DNA of 64,000 bases from Xiphydria camelus (taxonomy: Eukaryota; Arthropoda; Insecta; Hymenoptera; Xiphydriidae), in NCBI GenBank assembly GCA_963678675.1, contig OY783200.1:10036917-10100916 (forward strand). Direction: 5' to 3'. Shown piece after piece: positions 41,930-54,700 of this stretch. The notes beneath the pieces are model-generated. The model was not told the origin of the DNA. It worked only from the letters and a program-made list of their open reading frames with translations, and did no database searches. A program made the translations under genes and the position numbers. Numbering within the stretch: position 1 is the first letter of the stretch; each line of letters begins with the position of its first letter.

Positions 41930-44844
41930 AGGTGAAGTGGGGTAAATGTGATATAGTTTTTGAATAGTTCACGAACAAAGGAATAATACTTACACTTTTA
42001 ATGGAATAAAAAATAAATAAAAAATACTCAATGCTTTGATTACAGTTCTTAATCGATTCTAGGGCTGAAATCTTTTCAGCTCCTTTTTGAAAAATGTCAG
42101 GTAATTTTTTTTAAAACGATGTCAATATATCACATTTACCCCGAAGTTTGGGGCAAATGTGGCAATGCTACCTACCTACCTATAAATAAGTTACTTGAAA
42201 TAGAATAGGGCTAATGTATAACGATTGTAGTTTGCTCATTATTTTGCTTTTTACAAAATTAAATTACAACAATCGAGTACAAAGTTATAAACTTTATTCA
42301 AAAACTAAAAAAATAATTTTATTTGTAGTCAAAACAAATGTTATATGGAATGTAAGTACAAACATAAAAAGAAATATTAGATTATATATTCAAAAGAAAA
42401 ATACGTCTTTCCTACATTAACAGGCTAAATTATAGCCTTCAAATGACACTGAAAATATAAAAGAACCACGTCTATTGATAATGGGCTCTGGCAGAACCAT
42501 AACAATGTCAGTTTGCTCTACAGTGTCCATATCCTCCACGTTTGGCCATGAAAATATATTTTTTGAAAATTTTGCGAACTTAACTATCCAACCATCATCA
42601 AATGATTCAGTCACCATTCCAACAAAATGCTTTCTTACTTTCTTTGTGCAGTATTTAACTAGCACCCAAGAATTAGGGGTTACAGTTTGATCAACATCTT
42701 CATTTTTATCCACGTTAGCATCTTTCAGCTCTTGCCAAAACTCTTCAGGGTTATCGGAATCCATATAAGGCGGAGACTCAGGTTCGATATCTTCACTACT
42801 TGAGGAAACTGATTGTTTTTTAGCATTTCTCTTAGTTGGTTTTGATTGCCCTGTTTTTTTTTATTGTTGTGGTTTCTCGTGTGGTTTTTTAAGTTTTTCT
42901 TTAAGTCGATCCAATGCCTCTTCTGAAGTTAATAATTCCGATCCAGGACATACCCTTGATTTTTTTTGTTGCTCTAGTTTAGGTGCTTGGCGAACTGCGG
43001 ACAGTAACAAGTTCTCGAATGATGTACTAGCACTGGGTTCTTCTTCCGGCATTTCTTTCGAAGTAGTAGCCACTGCAGCGTCATCTGCTATCGAATTTCC
43101 GTCAATAGCTACAGCATTTGTCGCCACCATGGTTTCTTCGATGTGCTGATTAGTCTTAAAATCATTCCACCTTTTCAGAGTTTCTGGTGCGAAAACTTGC
43201 TCTGGTATAACATTTTTATTAAGTGGCGAAATTCCGCCTTTTCGGAAGCCACTCTTTATAACCTCAGTTGAAATACCTTTCCAGGTTTGACAGAGAAACT
43301 GTGAAAATATTCTCTTTGGCAGTTTCTGGCCCACATGCTGTCGTTGCCAAGATATCAACTTTTCATCCCATTTTAATTTGAAGGGTCGAAAGACAGAAAG
43401 GTCTAAAGGTTGTAGTAGATGGCTACTGTGCGGGGGCAGTTTTAATATTGTTATATCGTTCTGAATTGCTGCTTCAAGTATTTCCAAATTTATATGAGTT
43501 GAATGACCATCATAAATTATCAAAACAGGACGTTCTGGACCAAGTACTGGAATCAAAGTCTTCAGGAAGTAATTTGTAAAAATGTCACACTCCATCCAGC
43601 CTTTTCTGCTTGCAGCATAAACGGTGCCAGGAAAGTCTTGTTTGGGAGGAGGAAGCCACTGATCCCACAAGTGTTTGCCTTTATATATTATTAACGGTGG
43701 AGCTTTACCGCCAGCTGCATTGCACATCAAGAGAAAAGTTGTGTTTTCTTTACCCGGGGAACTTATTGTCCTCGAAGATGGATTGTTAACTGCTCCGACC
43801 ACTTTGGATTTTCTCGGGTCTATGCTTAAGCTGCTTTCGTCTAGGTTCCATATCCTGTGAGGCTTGTCAAAAATCTGAAGATCTATCATAGTATTTTCCA
43901 ACAAGTCAAAATAGGCATAAATTATGAATGGATCTAACGCTTTCTTCCTAGCATATTCCACATTTTGTGGGATCTTGAGGCTCATATTATGCCGTCGCTT
44001 GAAGTTAAGAAACCAGTCCTCACCAGGGACTCCATCTTTAAAATTCGTCTTGATTTCATTTTCCCTTACAAACTTCCCAACCATTTCAAATACTTCTTTC
44101 CTTGACAAACCGAACCCCCACTTTTCTAGTGTCTTCAAGCCATTGGCTAACTTCAGTTCTTCTGCGATTGGAATACTTGTTGGACGTCCTTTATTTTCTT
44201 GTTTCTTTCCCCGGATACCTTTAATACGACTGTAGAGGGTAACATAAGGTATTTTAAATTGTTTACAAGCCCCATATATCGTTATTCCTCCTGCATTCAC
44301 TTCGTTTATTGCCAAAGTTAAATCTTCCTTCGTATATTTTATATCAGTTGTATTTCTTTTTTTGATATAAGTTCGCACCATGATGTATCTAGAACAACGG
44401 GGTAAATGTATTACATATCTCACAATTGCCCCATATTCATGTTTCACATTTGCCCCTAAAATCATTTTTCATGGGGCAAATGTGATATAATAAAAAAAAT
44501 ACATAATCGTGATGGTTTAGTCATAATGATTGGTACACGCGATAATATACAACTATAAAGAATAAGTTTCAAAATACTAAACCAGACTTACCTCGGAAAC
44601 TATAAATTTCACATAAGAATTCCTAAATACGTGTCAACTTGAATATCAGGTTATGTTATGACGGATCGTTGAATCGCTAGCTGCAGCTACTCTGAGTAAA
44701 ATTTGAGTTCACTCTAATATTGCGCTTATCCCTATACAAGCTTAAAGAGTTATAAGGTAGATGGCAACACTAGTAATACATTTGCATCAAATTTATGAAC
44801 CATTATCACATTTGCCCCATTATCACATTTACCCCACTTCACCT
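41930..44844 (-). mobile_element. Tigger-type transposon, nearly intact
   Basis: Inverted ends aggtgaagtggggtaaatgt (41930) and complement (ends 44844), flanked by TA (41928-41929 and 44845-44846). The subterminal regions hold repeated ggggcaaatgtga or ggggtaaatgtga motifs in both orientations (41938, 42127-42160, 44399-44490, 44803-44838), probable transposase binding sites. One transposase gene with a single premature stop fills the centre. Confidence 0.9.
42417..44381 (-). CDS. Tigger transposase with C-terminal extension, one in-frame stop
   Basis: The start is the ATG at 44379-44381 (MVRTYIKKRNTTD); the frame is open somewhat upstream. It has a psq-type HTH (YGACKQFKIPYVTLYSR), a CENP-B-type HTH (GEDWFLNFKRRHN), and a DDE core with Asp in WNLDESSL, YDGHSTH and QPLDLSVF. 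I count 35 residues between the last two. A TAA at 42861-42863 ends the main frame after 506 codons. The same frame continues to 42417 with a Ser/Glu linker and a compact domain (SWVLVKYCTKK, HFVGMVTESFDDGWIVKF, VMVLPEP), common at the C-terminus of insect Tigger-like proteins. The stop is therefore probably a nonsense mutation, though a two-gene reading is possible. Confidence 0.85.
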
Positions 44845-45014
44845 TATATTTTTTTATCTGAAAATTTTTTTTATTGTAAAAGTTGGAAAAATTATATTAT
44901 TTGACCTTAGAAACTAAAAGAGAAATGTAGGGAAAGTGAATAGCAAAGATTTCAATTAAAAGTAGTAAATTCATAAGACAAACTTTAACGCTCATTTCCC
45001 AACACTTACACTTT

Positions 45015-45330
45015 GCTTTACTTCTCGTAGGATTCAGATTGAACCGAGGCACCGATTTGGATGGGCTACATCTTATTCTCTTCATAAGAAGATGCTTTCT
45101 CGTTCGAGTGTAGGAATTTATGATAGAATATAATTTGTGGTAGTGGTACTCGTTTCCATATCGATTTTTTGATAAATAAAATTTTCACGAATAAATATAG
45201 TGATATCTTCGTTTGTGGAGTTACAAATTGAAATCCCTACACTCGAACGAGAAAGAATCTTCTTACGAAGAGAAAAAGTTGTAGCCCATCCAAGTCGGTG
45301 CTTCGGTTCACTCTGAATCTTACGAGACGT
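45015..45330. repeat. foldback within the TTAA element
   Basis: Arms of about 100 bp (45020-45120 and 45230-45327) are inverted; both include the segment cgttcgagtgtagg or its complement. The loop is about 110 bp. Confidence 0.75.
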
Positions 45331-45711
45331 ACAAAAATTAAAATAGCTTATATTGACAATTGGAGCCATCGGTAGCCTTATTCTTAGTGGTAATTTTTTA
45401 AGTATTTTGGGGGAGTAGTATATAGTATTTTTTATAAAAATGTACATAATTTATTTCCTAATAAAATCTTAATATGAAATTTTTTTTTCAGGCTGACTCG
45501 ACCCCCTTAACTAGATGATAGCTATACATATTAATACCGACAACTGCTACATGAAACGTCGGTTACTTTCTTCTAACCTGCGCAGTACAAAAACAGACTT
45601 TTACTCCGCAGAGGACTTTTGCCCGCATCTACGCTATCCATCTAGAAACTATCAAATCGTATTAGTTTCATAAAATTTAATAATTTCAAATATGTATTTT
45701 ATACCTTAAAC

Positions 45712-48700
45712 TCACTTTTCATTGATTCCTTGTGTAGTGGATTTTAATCTATTTTTGGCGAGTTTCAGCCAGTCTTGAACAGCATTTTTTATAGCTTTCT
45801 CGGATGAATGTTTCCCCTTATAGTGAACTTTGGCAGCATCTGTTGAATTAGAATAATGTAAACTAAGTATTTAAATAATTCAATATTTACATTAATGACA
45901 TATCGTTTTCTTTCCAAGTTATTAAATAATTGTTCAAGCACTGGTTTAGGGGGCCTTTCAAGTATTACGTCAACAAAATCCGGAAAAGACGCCGCATTCG
46001 AGTTGGCCACCGGCTGCTATCCACGCCGGTAACCAAGGAAAACTAAAGTATGGTATCTCTCCCGGAATTTGCTGACATAATACTTGAATGGCCCCTATAC
46101 ATAATTGAAATGATTTTACGGTCATCGGTGCTAACTTCAGGAAAGTATTGTATAATAACTTTATTAGCCAACGATAAAAAGAACTTTTACGTATTGCGAA
46201 TTTTCAACAAATAAGCTTGTGGTTCCTTTCAAGTATAATCTATACTTGTTCAGTAATATTAGTTACATATACGGAGACAGTATGAGAATGGATTGCATAC
46301 AGGATGGATCACTTGATTCTGCGACATCGGAGACGTGTGAGTGTGAATGAGAATGCCGATTAGCCCGAGCGCTCACATAAGACCCTTTTTGTCGCACCTC
46401 GAACTAGATAAGTTCAAGAAGGACAGAGAATATGTTCGACAGAGAATCTTATGTGAGCACCCCGGCGATCTCACTCGCACTCATACGTCTCCTAACTCGG
46501 TGAATCGATCTTGAACTAGAAAAATAGAGAATTACGTACGACAGAGAGGCTCTTATGCGTTCACATAGTGCTCTCGCTCGTACTCACACACTTTCTGTGT
46601 AATCTATACTTATACTGTCTCCGTATATTTTTTCCGCATTATAAAAAGCGATTACATACCAAATAATACCTCTCGCAACTTTGTTTTCTTAAACGGCGTC
46701 TTATCATTGGGTCCAGCCCAATTGAATTTTTGTGCCAGCGAATTATTAAATAGTTCACGAAACATCGCATTGATGCCTTGTCGCTGATTCATTGACGGAG
46801 GTGCTCCTCCGACAGATGTAAGTTTATTCTTCTGAAATTCAGAATTAAGTAGAAATGAAAATTATAATAAATAAACATTATTTGTTATGTGCATAATAAA
46901 GACTGCCATCTTTGGAATAATTTTAAAATAGGGCTTTTATATCACTAGAGTACTACTCATACAACACAAATATTCCATACATGTTCCAAACATATCCTAT
47001 AGGTATTGAATGTGCATAGGATACTTGTAGAATATCTATGGAATATTTTGTGCTCATACAGATTATAGTTTCATTTACAATTAGACTAATGTAGAACTTT
47101 ATAGAAGCTGTACTGCGTATGCATAATTATCAGTAAAATAACGTTGTCGATAGTATTTTTTTGAGTAAAAACTGAAATCACGAGTCACTACACTGAGAAA
47201 AAAAATTCTTTGGATCAAAGACATTTTATTCGGGTTGAAAGAAATATTTCTTTGTATAGCTCCGAAACTATATTTGTTTAGTCCAAAGAAATCTTTCATC
47301 GAAAGCAAATATTTCAATGGAAGATATATTTCTTTGGTCCGACAGAAACAGTTGTACAAATGAAGGAGCATTTATTTATTTTGAATCTTTGTACTTTCGA
47401 TTCGAACTGTGATGTTATTTGGCAAAAGAAGTGCGCTTTTGAAGCAAAAAAATATGTCTTTGGCGTAACAGAATATTTCTTACTAACTGAGATATCTATA
47501 TTTGCCTCGAAAAAAGTTGTATTCAAAACAATTACTCGCGTCTTTCGCGGCAAGAAATAGGTCATCTAGTCAAAGAAATATGTCTTTGGCGTAACAGAAT
47601 ATTTCTTCCTAACTGAGATATCTATATTTGCCTCGAAAAAAGTTGTATTCAAGACAATTACTCGCGTCTTTCGTGGCAAGAAATAGGTCATCTAGTCAAA
47701 GAAATATGTCTTTGGCGTAACAGAATATTTCTTCCTAACTGAGATATCTATATTTGCCTCGAAAAAAGTTGTATTCAAGACAATTACTTGCATCTTTCGC
47801 GGCAAGAAATAGGTCATCTAGTCAAAGAAATATGTCTTTGGCGTAACAGAATATTTCTTCCTAACTGAGAAATCTATATTTGCCTCGAAAAAAGTTGTAT
47901 TCAAGACAATTACTCGCGTCTTTCGCAGCAAGAAATAGGTCATCTAGTCAAAGAAATATGTCATCGGCGTAACAGAATATTTCTTCCTAACTGAGATATT
48001 TATATTTGCCTCGAAAAAAGTTGTATTCAAGACAATTACTCGCGTCTTTCGCGGCAAGAAATGGGTCATCCAGTCAAAGAAATATGTCTTCGGCGTAACA
48101 GAATATTTCTTCCCAACTGAGATATTTATATTTGCCTCGAAAAAAGTTGTATTCCAGACAATTACCCGCGTCTTTCGCGGCAAGAAATGGGTCATCCAGT
48201 CAAAGAAATATGTCTTCGGCGTAACAGAATATTTCTTCCCAACTGAGATATTTATATTTGCCTCGAAAAAAGTTGTATTCCAGACAATTACTCGCGTCTT
48301 TCGCGGCAAGAAATAGGTCATCTAGTCAAAGAAATATGTCTTCGGCGTAACAGAATATTTCTTCCCAACTGAGAAATCTATATTTGCCTCGAAAAAAGTT
48401 ATATTCAAGACAATTACTCGCGTCTTTCGCGGCAAGAAATAGGTCATCTAGTCAATGACACGATAATTTAAAGTGGAGAACTAGTTCTTCTAGTTGAAGA
48501 TAAAATCAAATAAAATTGTCATTGATCAGATGAACGCTTTATATTGAAGAAAGAGCTAGATATTTGAATGGAAGTAAAACGCAATTTACTGTATGAAATA
48601 TTTCTTTCTGATGAAGAAGTAATTCATTGCCACAATTAATGTTCTAGTACATTACAAGAAACATTTCTTTCAACCGACAGAGTTGTTATTTTCTTCGAAT

Positions 48701-51700
48701 ACTCGCGTTGTTTCATCAACAAATAGAATTGTAAGGACAATGAAGTAAGTCTTTTATGCCATGGAAATATTTATTGCCTCAAAAGAATAGGTTATGGAGT
48801 TCATGATCACTTTCTTGAAACAAATTGCTCAATTCATCGAATGTATACTTACCTTCTTTTGGTCGAAACTTTCCGTATTCTCATTTAAAGAACTCTTTTA
48901 TTCAATGTAAATACTGTTTATATTTCAAAAAATTACACATTTCTTTCAATGAAAACATTTCTTTTTGCTGCATCCGGGTGAAAAAATTGTATAAAATCGT
49001 CTGTATACAAAATTGGACGCATAAAATGAGTTTATAATTTAATTTGTTTTCATAACATTTTCAACAATTTCAATAAAAAACAAATGAATTTATATGATCA
49101 TTTTACATATCCCAATTTGTTTACAGAAGATTTTATGCAATTTTTTAACCTGAAATTTCAAAGAGTCCATTCAACTTTTATATTCAAATCATGCATCATT
49201 GCAGAAATTCTGTATATATATATCGTATTGCAAATAAGTAATGTTATACCTTTCGATGCAACAATAATTTAGCTTATATATCCTTAGAAACACGGTGCAA
49301 TTACAATAACAAATCTCAAATCTTTGCGCTTAAATATATATACTTAGACTCTCAGCAATTTTCGCAATATATGGTTTGTCGTTAAATACATATATACATA
49401 TTATGGTTTAAAACAAACATGAAACTTATAAACATGAATTATTTATATTTTTTCACAAAATTGTACACACTAATAATACGGTTTTCCTAAATGTAATAAG
49501 GAACATATTTCTTATTCTGTTGCCCGACTACTATACTATGGGTTCGAAAATTTTCTACATTCTTATATGAAATACATCCCCATACTTTACTTTCTTCGAT
49601 TTCATATGCTTGAAAATGTTGAGAGAAAGTATTTGTTTGCATTTTCGAATAAAGAAAGAAAACTTCATTCTTTTTATTGCTAATCACATATTGAATTTTA
49701 CCGAACGAAACAAGTACGTAATTTGTATCAATGGAGATAATTGCATTCTTCTTGTACAAAGTACCGTTAATTTTTACCCACGAAGCACAAAAATATTCAT
49801 CTTCACTGTAGTCGGTAGGAAGAACAGTTTTAAAATTATTATAATCGTGTAACTGACTTAATTTTACTTCAGTTACCTTTCCAAAACCCACTCGATTAGG
49901 AAATCCCTCGTTACGTACAAATTTGAAGCATAACTGTAACTGATGCTTTAAAGCTATGGTAAAAGTTGGGTTTACTCGAGAAGTCGTTGCTTGAGCACAG
50001 TCTTTCAATGGCTTATGCTTAGCCTCGAATCGCATACATGACACGGCATGTAAAGGATCTGCTATGCGCATTAACCTTCCATAATGCGTCACATAGTGGT
50101 GCTTAGGTACTAAATGAGTTTTAAATACTTTCATATATAATTCGTGATGTGTGGAGACAAGATCTTCAAAATACCCAATAATATCGTTGGTGAATGCTGG
50201 AGACATCGCAATGCAAACTATTTCTCTTAACATTTGGTACAGATTCCATGCATCATCATTGGAAGGTATTAAATCTCCGATAAGAACACCAAGATGTTCC
50301 ATTAAATGAGACATTTCCGATGCTGAAATTTTTAAATGTTGAGATTTTATACTTCTTTCAGTCAATTGAAGTAAATTCTTACAGCCGTCGGAACCGTTGT
50401 TAAAGTGACGCATTCTGTAATTGAGAATGTCCAGGGAAAAATATTTTTTTTTGTAAATAAAATCGTTTAATATTTTTCCAGTTTCGTATCTGCATATACC
50501 TTCATAAAGATCATGCATGGGATCTAAAGCGATATTCTCTGTTACGTGAAAGTTGGGGATGGTGTTAAATATGCACTCTTCAATTACTCCGTTAGTGCTA
50601 TTTTCTACGTCTTTGTCGTAACCACTTTTCGTTCGTATAAGGCTACTTTTTTCCTTAGTCAGTACTTTGCACTCTTCTGTGCTGGCTGTGCAAACTCGGC
50701 ATACGTAATAATTATTTTTATACCCCAAAAGAGTGTGCATCCCTAAGTTATCTCCTACAACGAACGCTAATGCGAAATAAACTTGTTCGTTTTGTCCGTT
50801 GACATTGACAACGATACCGCATTTCTCAAGGTCTGAAATCTGATCGATCACATGACTAAACATAATTCGATTGCACAAACGTTGATGATCTTTGGCTAAG
50901 TGAAGTTGCAGTAAAAATATATTTTCGAGCATGCTCGAGTACTCATCAGGTATACATGCAATATTGCAATAAACTGCCCCGAGTTTATGTACTCCTCGAT
51001 GAGATCCTAACGGATTATTTATTTCCAAATCATCGTAAAATACTATGAGTGGAAAAACTGTCTTTCCTTGCAGTCTCTGCTCAGTTTTTTTCCATATTTC
51101 ACTTTGAACAATCGAAACGATGGCTTTACTTTTTTTGCAATCTTCAATGTGAGATTTTATGCAGTTGAATACGTTTGGCATTTCCAGGAATGTGGTCAGG
51201 ACAGTGTTAATAGGAATAACTTGTAACTCTGTATTCTTGACAACCAATTTCGTGCTCTCCTTAGTATAGCGAGTTTTTAAAAAACTTTCAATGACTATAT
51301 CTGGCAATGGTGTAATGAGACAATTCTTTTGTTGAAAATGTTTAAAAGCCATATGCTCGCTTTGAAACGGTTTAAATGCTTCTTTTATAATTTCAATTCT
51401 AGCACGTAAATTATACAAGCTATCGTTAGCAGAATTCTGGTAGAGCTGCTGCAAAGGTTCAATGAAAGTAGAGTTGTAAAATTCGGACGTAAACGACAAA
51501 ATTTCATGCACTATATTTCTGGGCAAAGTATTTTTCGCGTAAAGCGCTGCTACGAATTTTTCAGCTTTCTTTCGAACCATCGTTTGAAATTGTTCGAGCC
51601 TAACGTGCATATCAGTCTTATGAATTGACGATGTCAATTCTGCTAAAACTGTACCAGTTTCTCCACTCAAGGTATTTAAAAAGAGTTCTTCATCGAGTGG

Positions 51701-54700
51701 CGTAAGTGCAACCGCTTCACAATTGACAGTTTTCTCAGTGCAATGGGTAGACATCATATGCTTCTTATAAGAATAAACGTTACTAAATTTACGATTACAA
51801 TTTTTGTTCGGACATTGAACTTCACTATTTAGCTCACTCTTGTGTCTTAATTTAAGGTGTGTCATAAAGTCCTTTTCATTTTGCAAGGAACGTTTGCAAA
51901 ATATGCAGGAAAACATTGTTCTTAAGTAACTCTCAGAAAATATACGGAAAAAACTTCTTAACAAAACGAACAACTTATTGTAATGCTTATTCAAAGCAAC
52001 TTTTGACTGTATGAACTAATATCAAACGAAACTATGAGTATAAAAAAAAAGTGTTGTGAGACCTCAATCGTTTGCAGGGTTTCCAGTAGATTCAAAAGCC
52101 ACGTCATTGAATGAGGAGATGATATGTTCGACATATGAAATCTTCTTATCCCACCGAGTTTCCATTTTGTACAATCCTCGTTGGATTATTGCCCACAAAT
52201 GTTCACTTTCCTTGGGGTACTCCAAATGCAGCACATGGGAAGCTTTGAAACAAATGTCCAATGCTTCCAAGGTTGACGAAACGTCGTACAAAATGTTGTC
52301 GATGCAGACGTACGATGACTCAATTGTCTTCAAAGTGGGACCCACAACGACGATGAACGGTTGAACGGTCGAAGTGTATTTCATCATCTTCTGCCTCCTG
52401 TTTTCCTGAATTTCGGCGACTTTACCTGCAAACTAAGCATTACATTATTATTTTATTAGGGCGTTCGTATGCTACTTAAACCTTTAATAAATTAGTCGTT
52501 TAAATAGAAAGATTAATATTTATTTTTAGAAAATTTAAGAATAAGGTGAAATGAACATATAACTCAAATTATATTTTACATAAGAACTTCTCTGTGGAGG
52601 AAATTTTTGTTTTTTCATAATAAAGATTCAGTACAGGTAACAAAAATTGCACTAACTTCTGCATGCTGTATTATGCTGTCTTTTGTGTCTCCTATTGATA
52701 TTTTCCATTCAGGAATCTTTTTCGATTTGGCCGCCCTTATTCTACTTTTCGATGGTATTAGATGTGGAAGCAAGTTCAGTTGTTGGGTTATGCGACTGTC
52801 TGCCATAGAAAAATATAAATCAATAAATAAATGAAAGAAAGTTGAATGCAATGTAATACACATGTTTATATTACAAAAGAACTTGAATTTATACTTTACA
52901 GTACAGAAAATATTTCAATGTTATGAGTGAAATTAGGATACAGAATTCCAAAAACGAAATTGTCTAGTTCAGATGAAAACACACGTAACATACATTTTTA
53001 AAAAGTGCAACATGTGTGCACTGCAAAGAATATATACTATTTAGCAAATTCAGTAAAGTTCGTGTTGACTTTAAACATTACAATTAATGTAGCTTAACTT
53101 TCTTTTATCCAAATAAAATGTAGTTACATCAAATTTTGTATTTCTTTTTTATGTTAGAATGAAAATGCAAAAGTACCTTCATTTAAATCATTTGTAGATA
53201 AAGTGTTGTGCAATGCCATCGCAGTATCGTCTTTTTCGTTCAAGGGACATATTTGACGAATATGTCGAAAGAAAAGTTCCCAACATTCTTTACCAATATC
53301 ATTTGCAGCAAAGTTCAGTTTAAAAAAATCTTTGCAAAGCAATTTGTACCCATGTGGGTGTTGCAATGGTCTCCAAATGTCAAAAATATGTAAATTTGCG
53401 TTTGAAGTCCGTAGAATATCTTTTCTGCGAATGTCTGTCGTGACTTCCCAATGTCTTTCAACCAATTCCCAAGGAGCTTGGTTCTTGCTTAGCCAATCGA
53501 TACTCTCGCGAATCGTTTCATCGACATCTTAAAAAAAATGAAGAAATTAGTTATGTATATTTCTGAAGTCTAGTGTATACAATTGCAAATATAATTCTCA
53601 TTTTCTCAAACCTTCCGCATTTTCGTTGGGAAGATCTATATCTTCGTCATCAATGCGTTTCAATGAAGTTTTTGCGTTGTACCACTTGTTTATAAGTTTA
53701 CCACGTGCGCGGGTGGTCTTATTACTTCTACTATCCTTTTTTTTAATTGGAGGGATGTAGTACGAAGTTGTGGTTTCGTTTGGGAAAATATCCACAATTT
53801 GTTTTACGAGTGATTCAAAATCAGCATAATCCGGCCTATACAACATTTAATATTGCTAAACGATTTAGGATGTCAATATTGTGATTCATCTTTAATTTAA
53901 ATGTAAATTCTGTAGAAGAATTTGCTTACAAAATTTGAAATACTTTTGTAGAATACATTTGTAAAAGGTTTCATAACCATAATTAGGAAATTTTTAAAAT
54001 ATTTGGACATAGAAATCGCGTGAAAAATATATTATCACTAAGGATAATAACTTTACCTTGCTCCACGATCTAAAAGATCAGAAACTATAATGTCGCATAT
54101 TAAATCTCTGGACTTTCCGACCAAATGGGGTTTTTTTTCGTACGCACATAATATGCGATTCCCTTTTGCTTTTGTTTGAAGCAATTTTAGAACAGAAGGT
54201 AGTCGTCTTTTCGTAGTGAATGTATTGACATCTCTTAAAATGTTCTCATCTCTGCTAATGATTTCAACATCGTTAACTTCTTCTTCTCTGTTATCGTTTT
54301 CTTTATCAGCATCTAAATTAGCAATCGGCTGAAATATTATGTAGATTGTTCATCGAATATTTTCATGTAAGACATATTTTTTAACGGTTTTTATCAGTTT
54401 TATTGAAATGCCTATTTGAGGAAAAAATTGTAGACCCCAATGAAGTAATTTAATCGATTCAAAATAACCATGTATAATTTAAATAACTTAATTGGTCATT
54501 ATTTAACATTTCAATGCAAGAAATGTATTGCTTTAAAGTTCATGTTTTTTTATGCAAAATAATATTATGAAATAATTTCTAAAAAATCTTTTGATTTAAA
54601 GAAAATTCGGTCGAATAAAAAATGTGATCCAAATACATTTGTTTCGTTCAATTTAATGATATTTTTACACTAGAACTACCGAATGGTCGCGCTTTATAAG

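Larger units (their letters stand above)
41639..45506. mobile_element. TTAA-flanked element carrying a Tigger insertion
   Basis: TTAA (41635-41638) precedes ggcggtcgagtcag, and its complement ctgactcgaccccc precedes TTAA (45507-45510). The G-rich ends plus TTAA resemble the Kolobok-type element at 13325, though piggyBac is possible. Outside the Tigger insert it has no coding frame. It contains a foldback at 45015-45330. Confidence 0.65.

Noticed and set aside
47944..48321. 125-codon repeat protein
   Set aside because: It consists of three copies of the tandem array unit; both strands are open, with no start context or partner.
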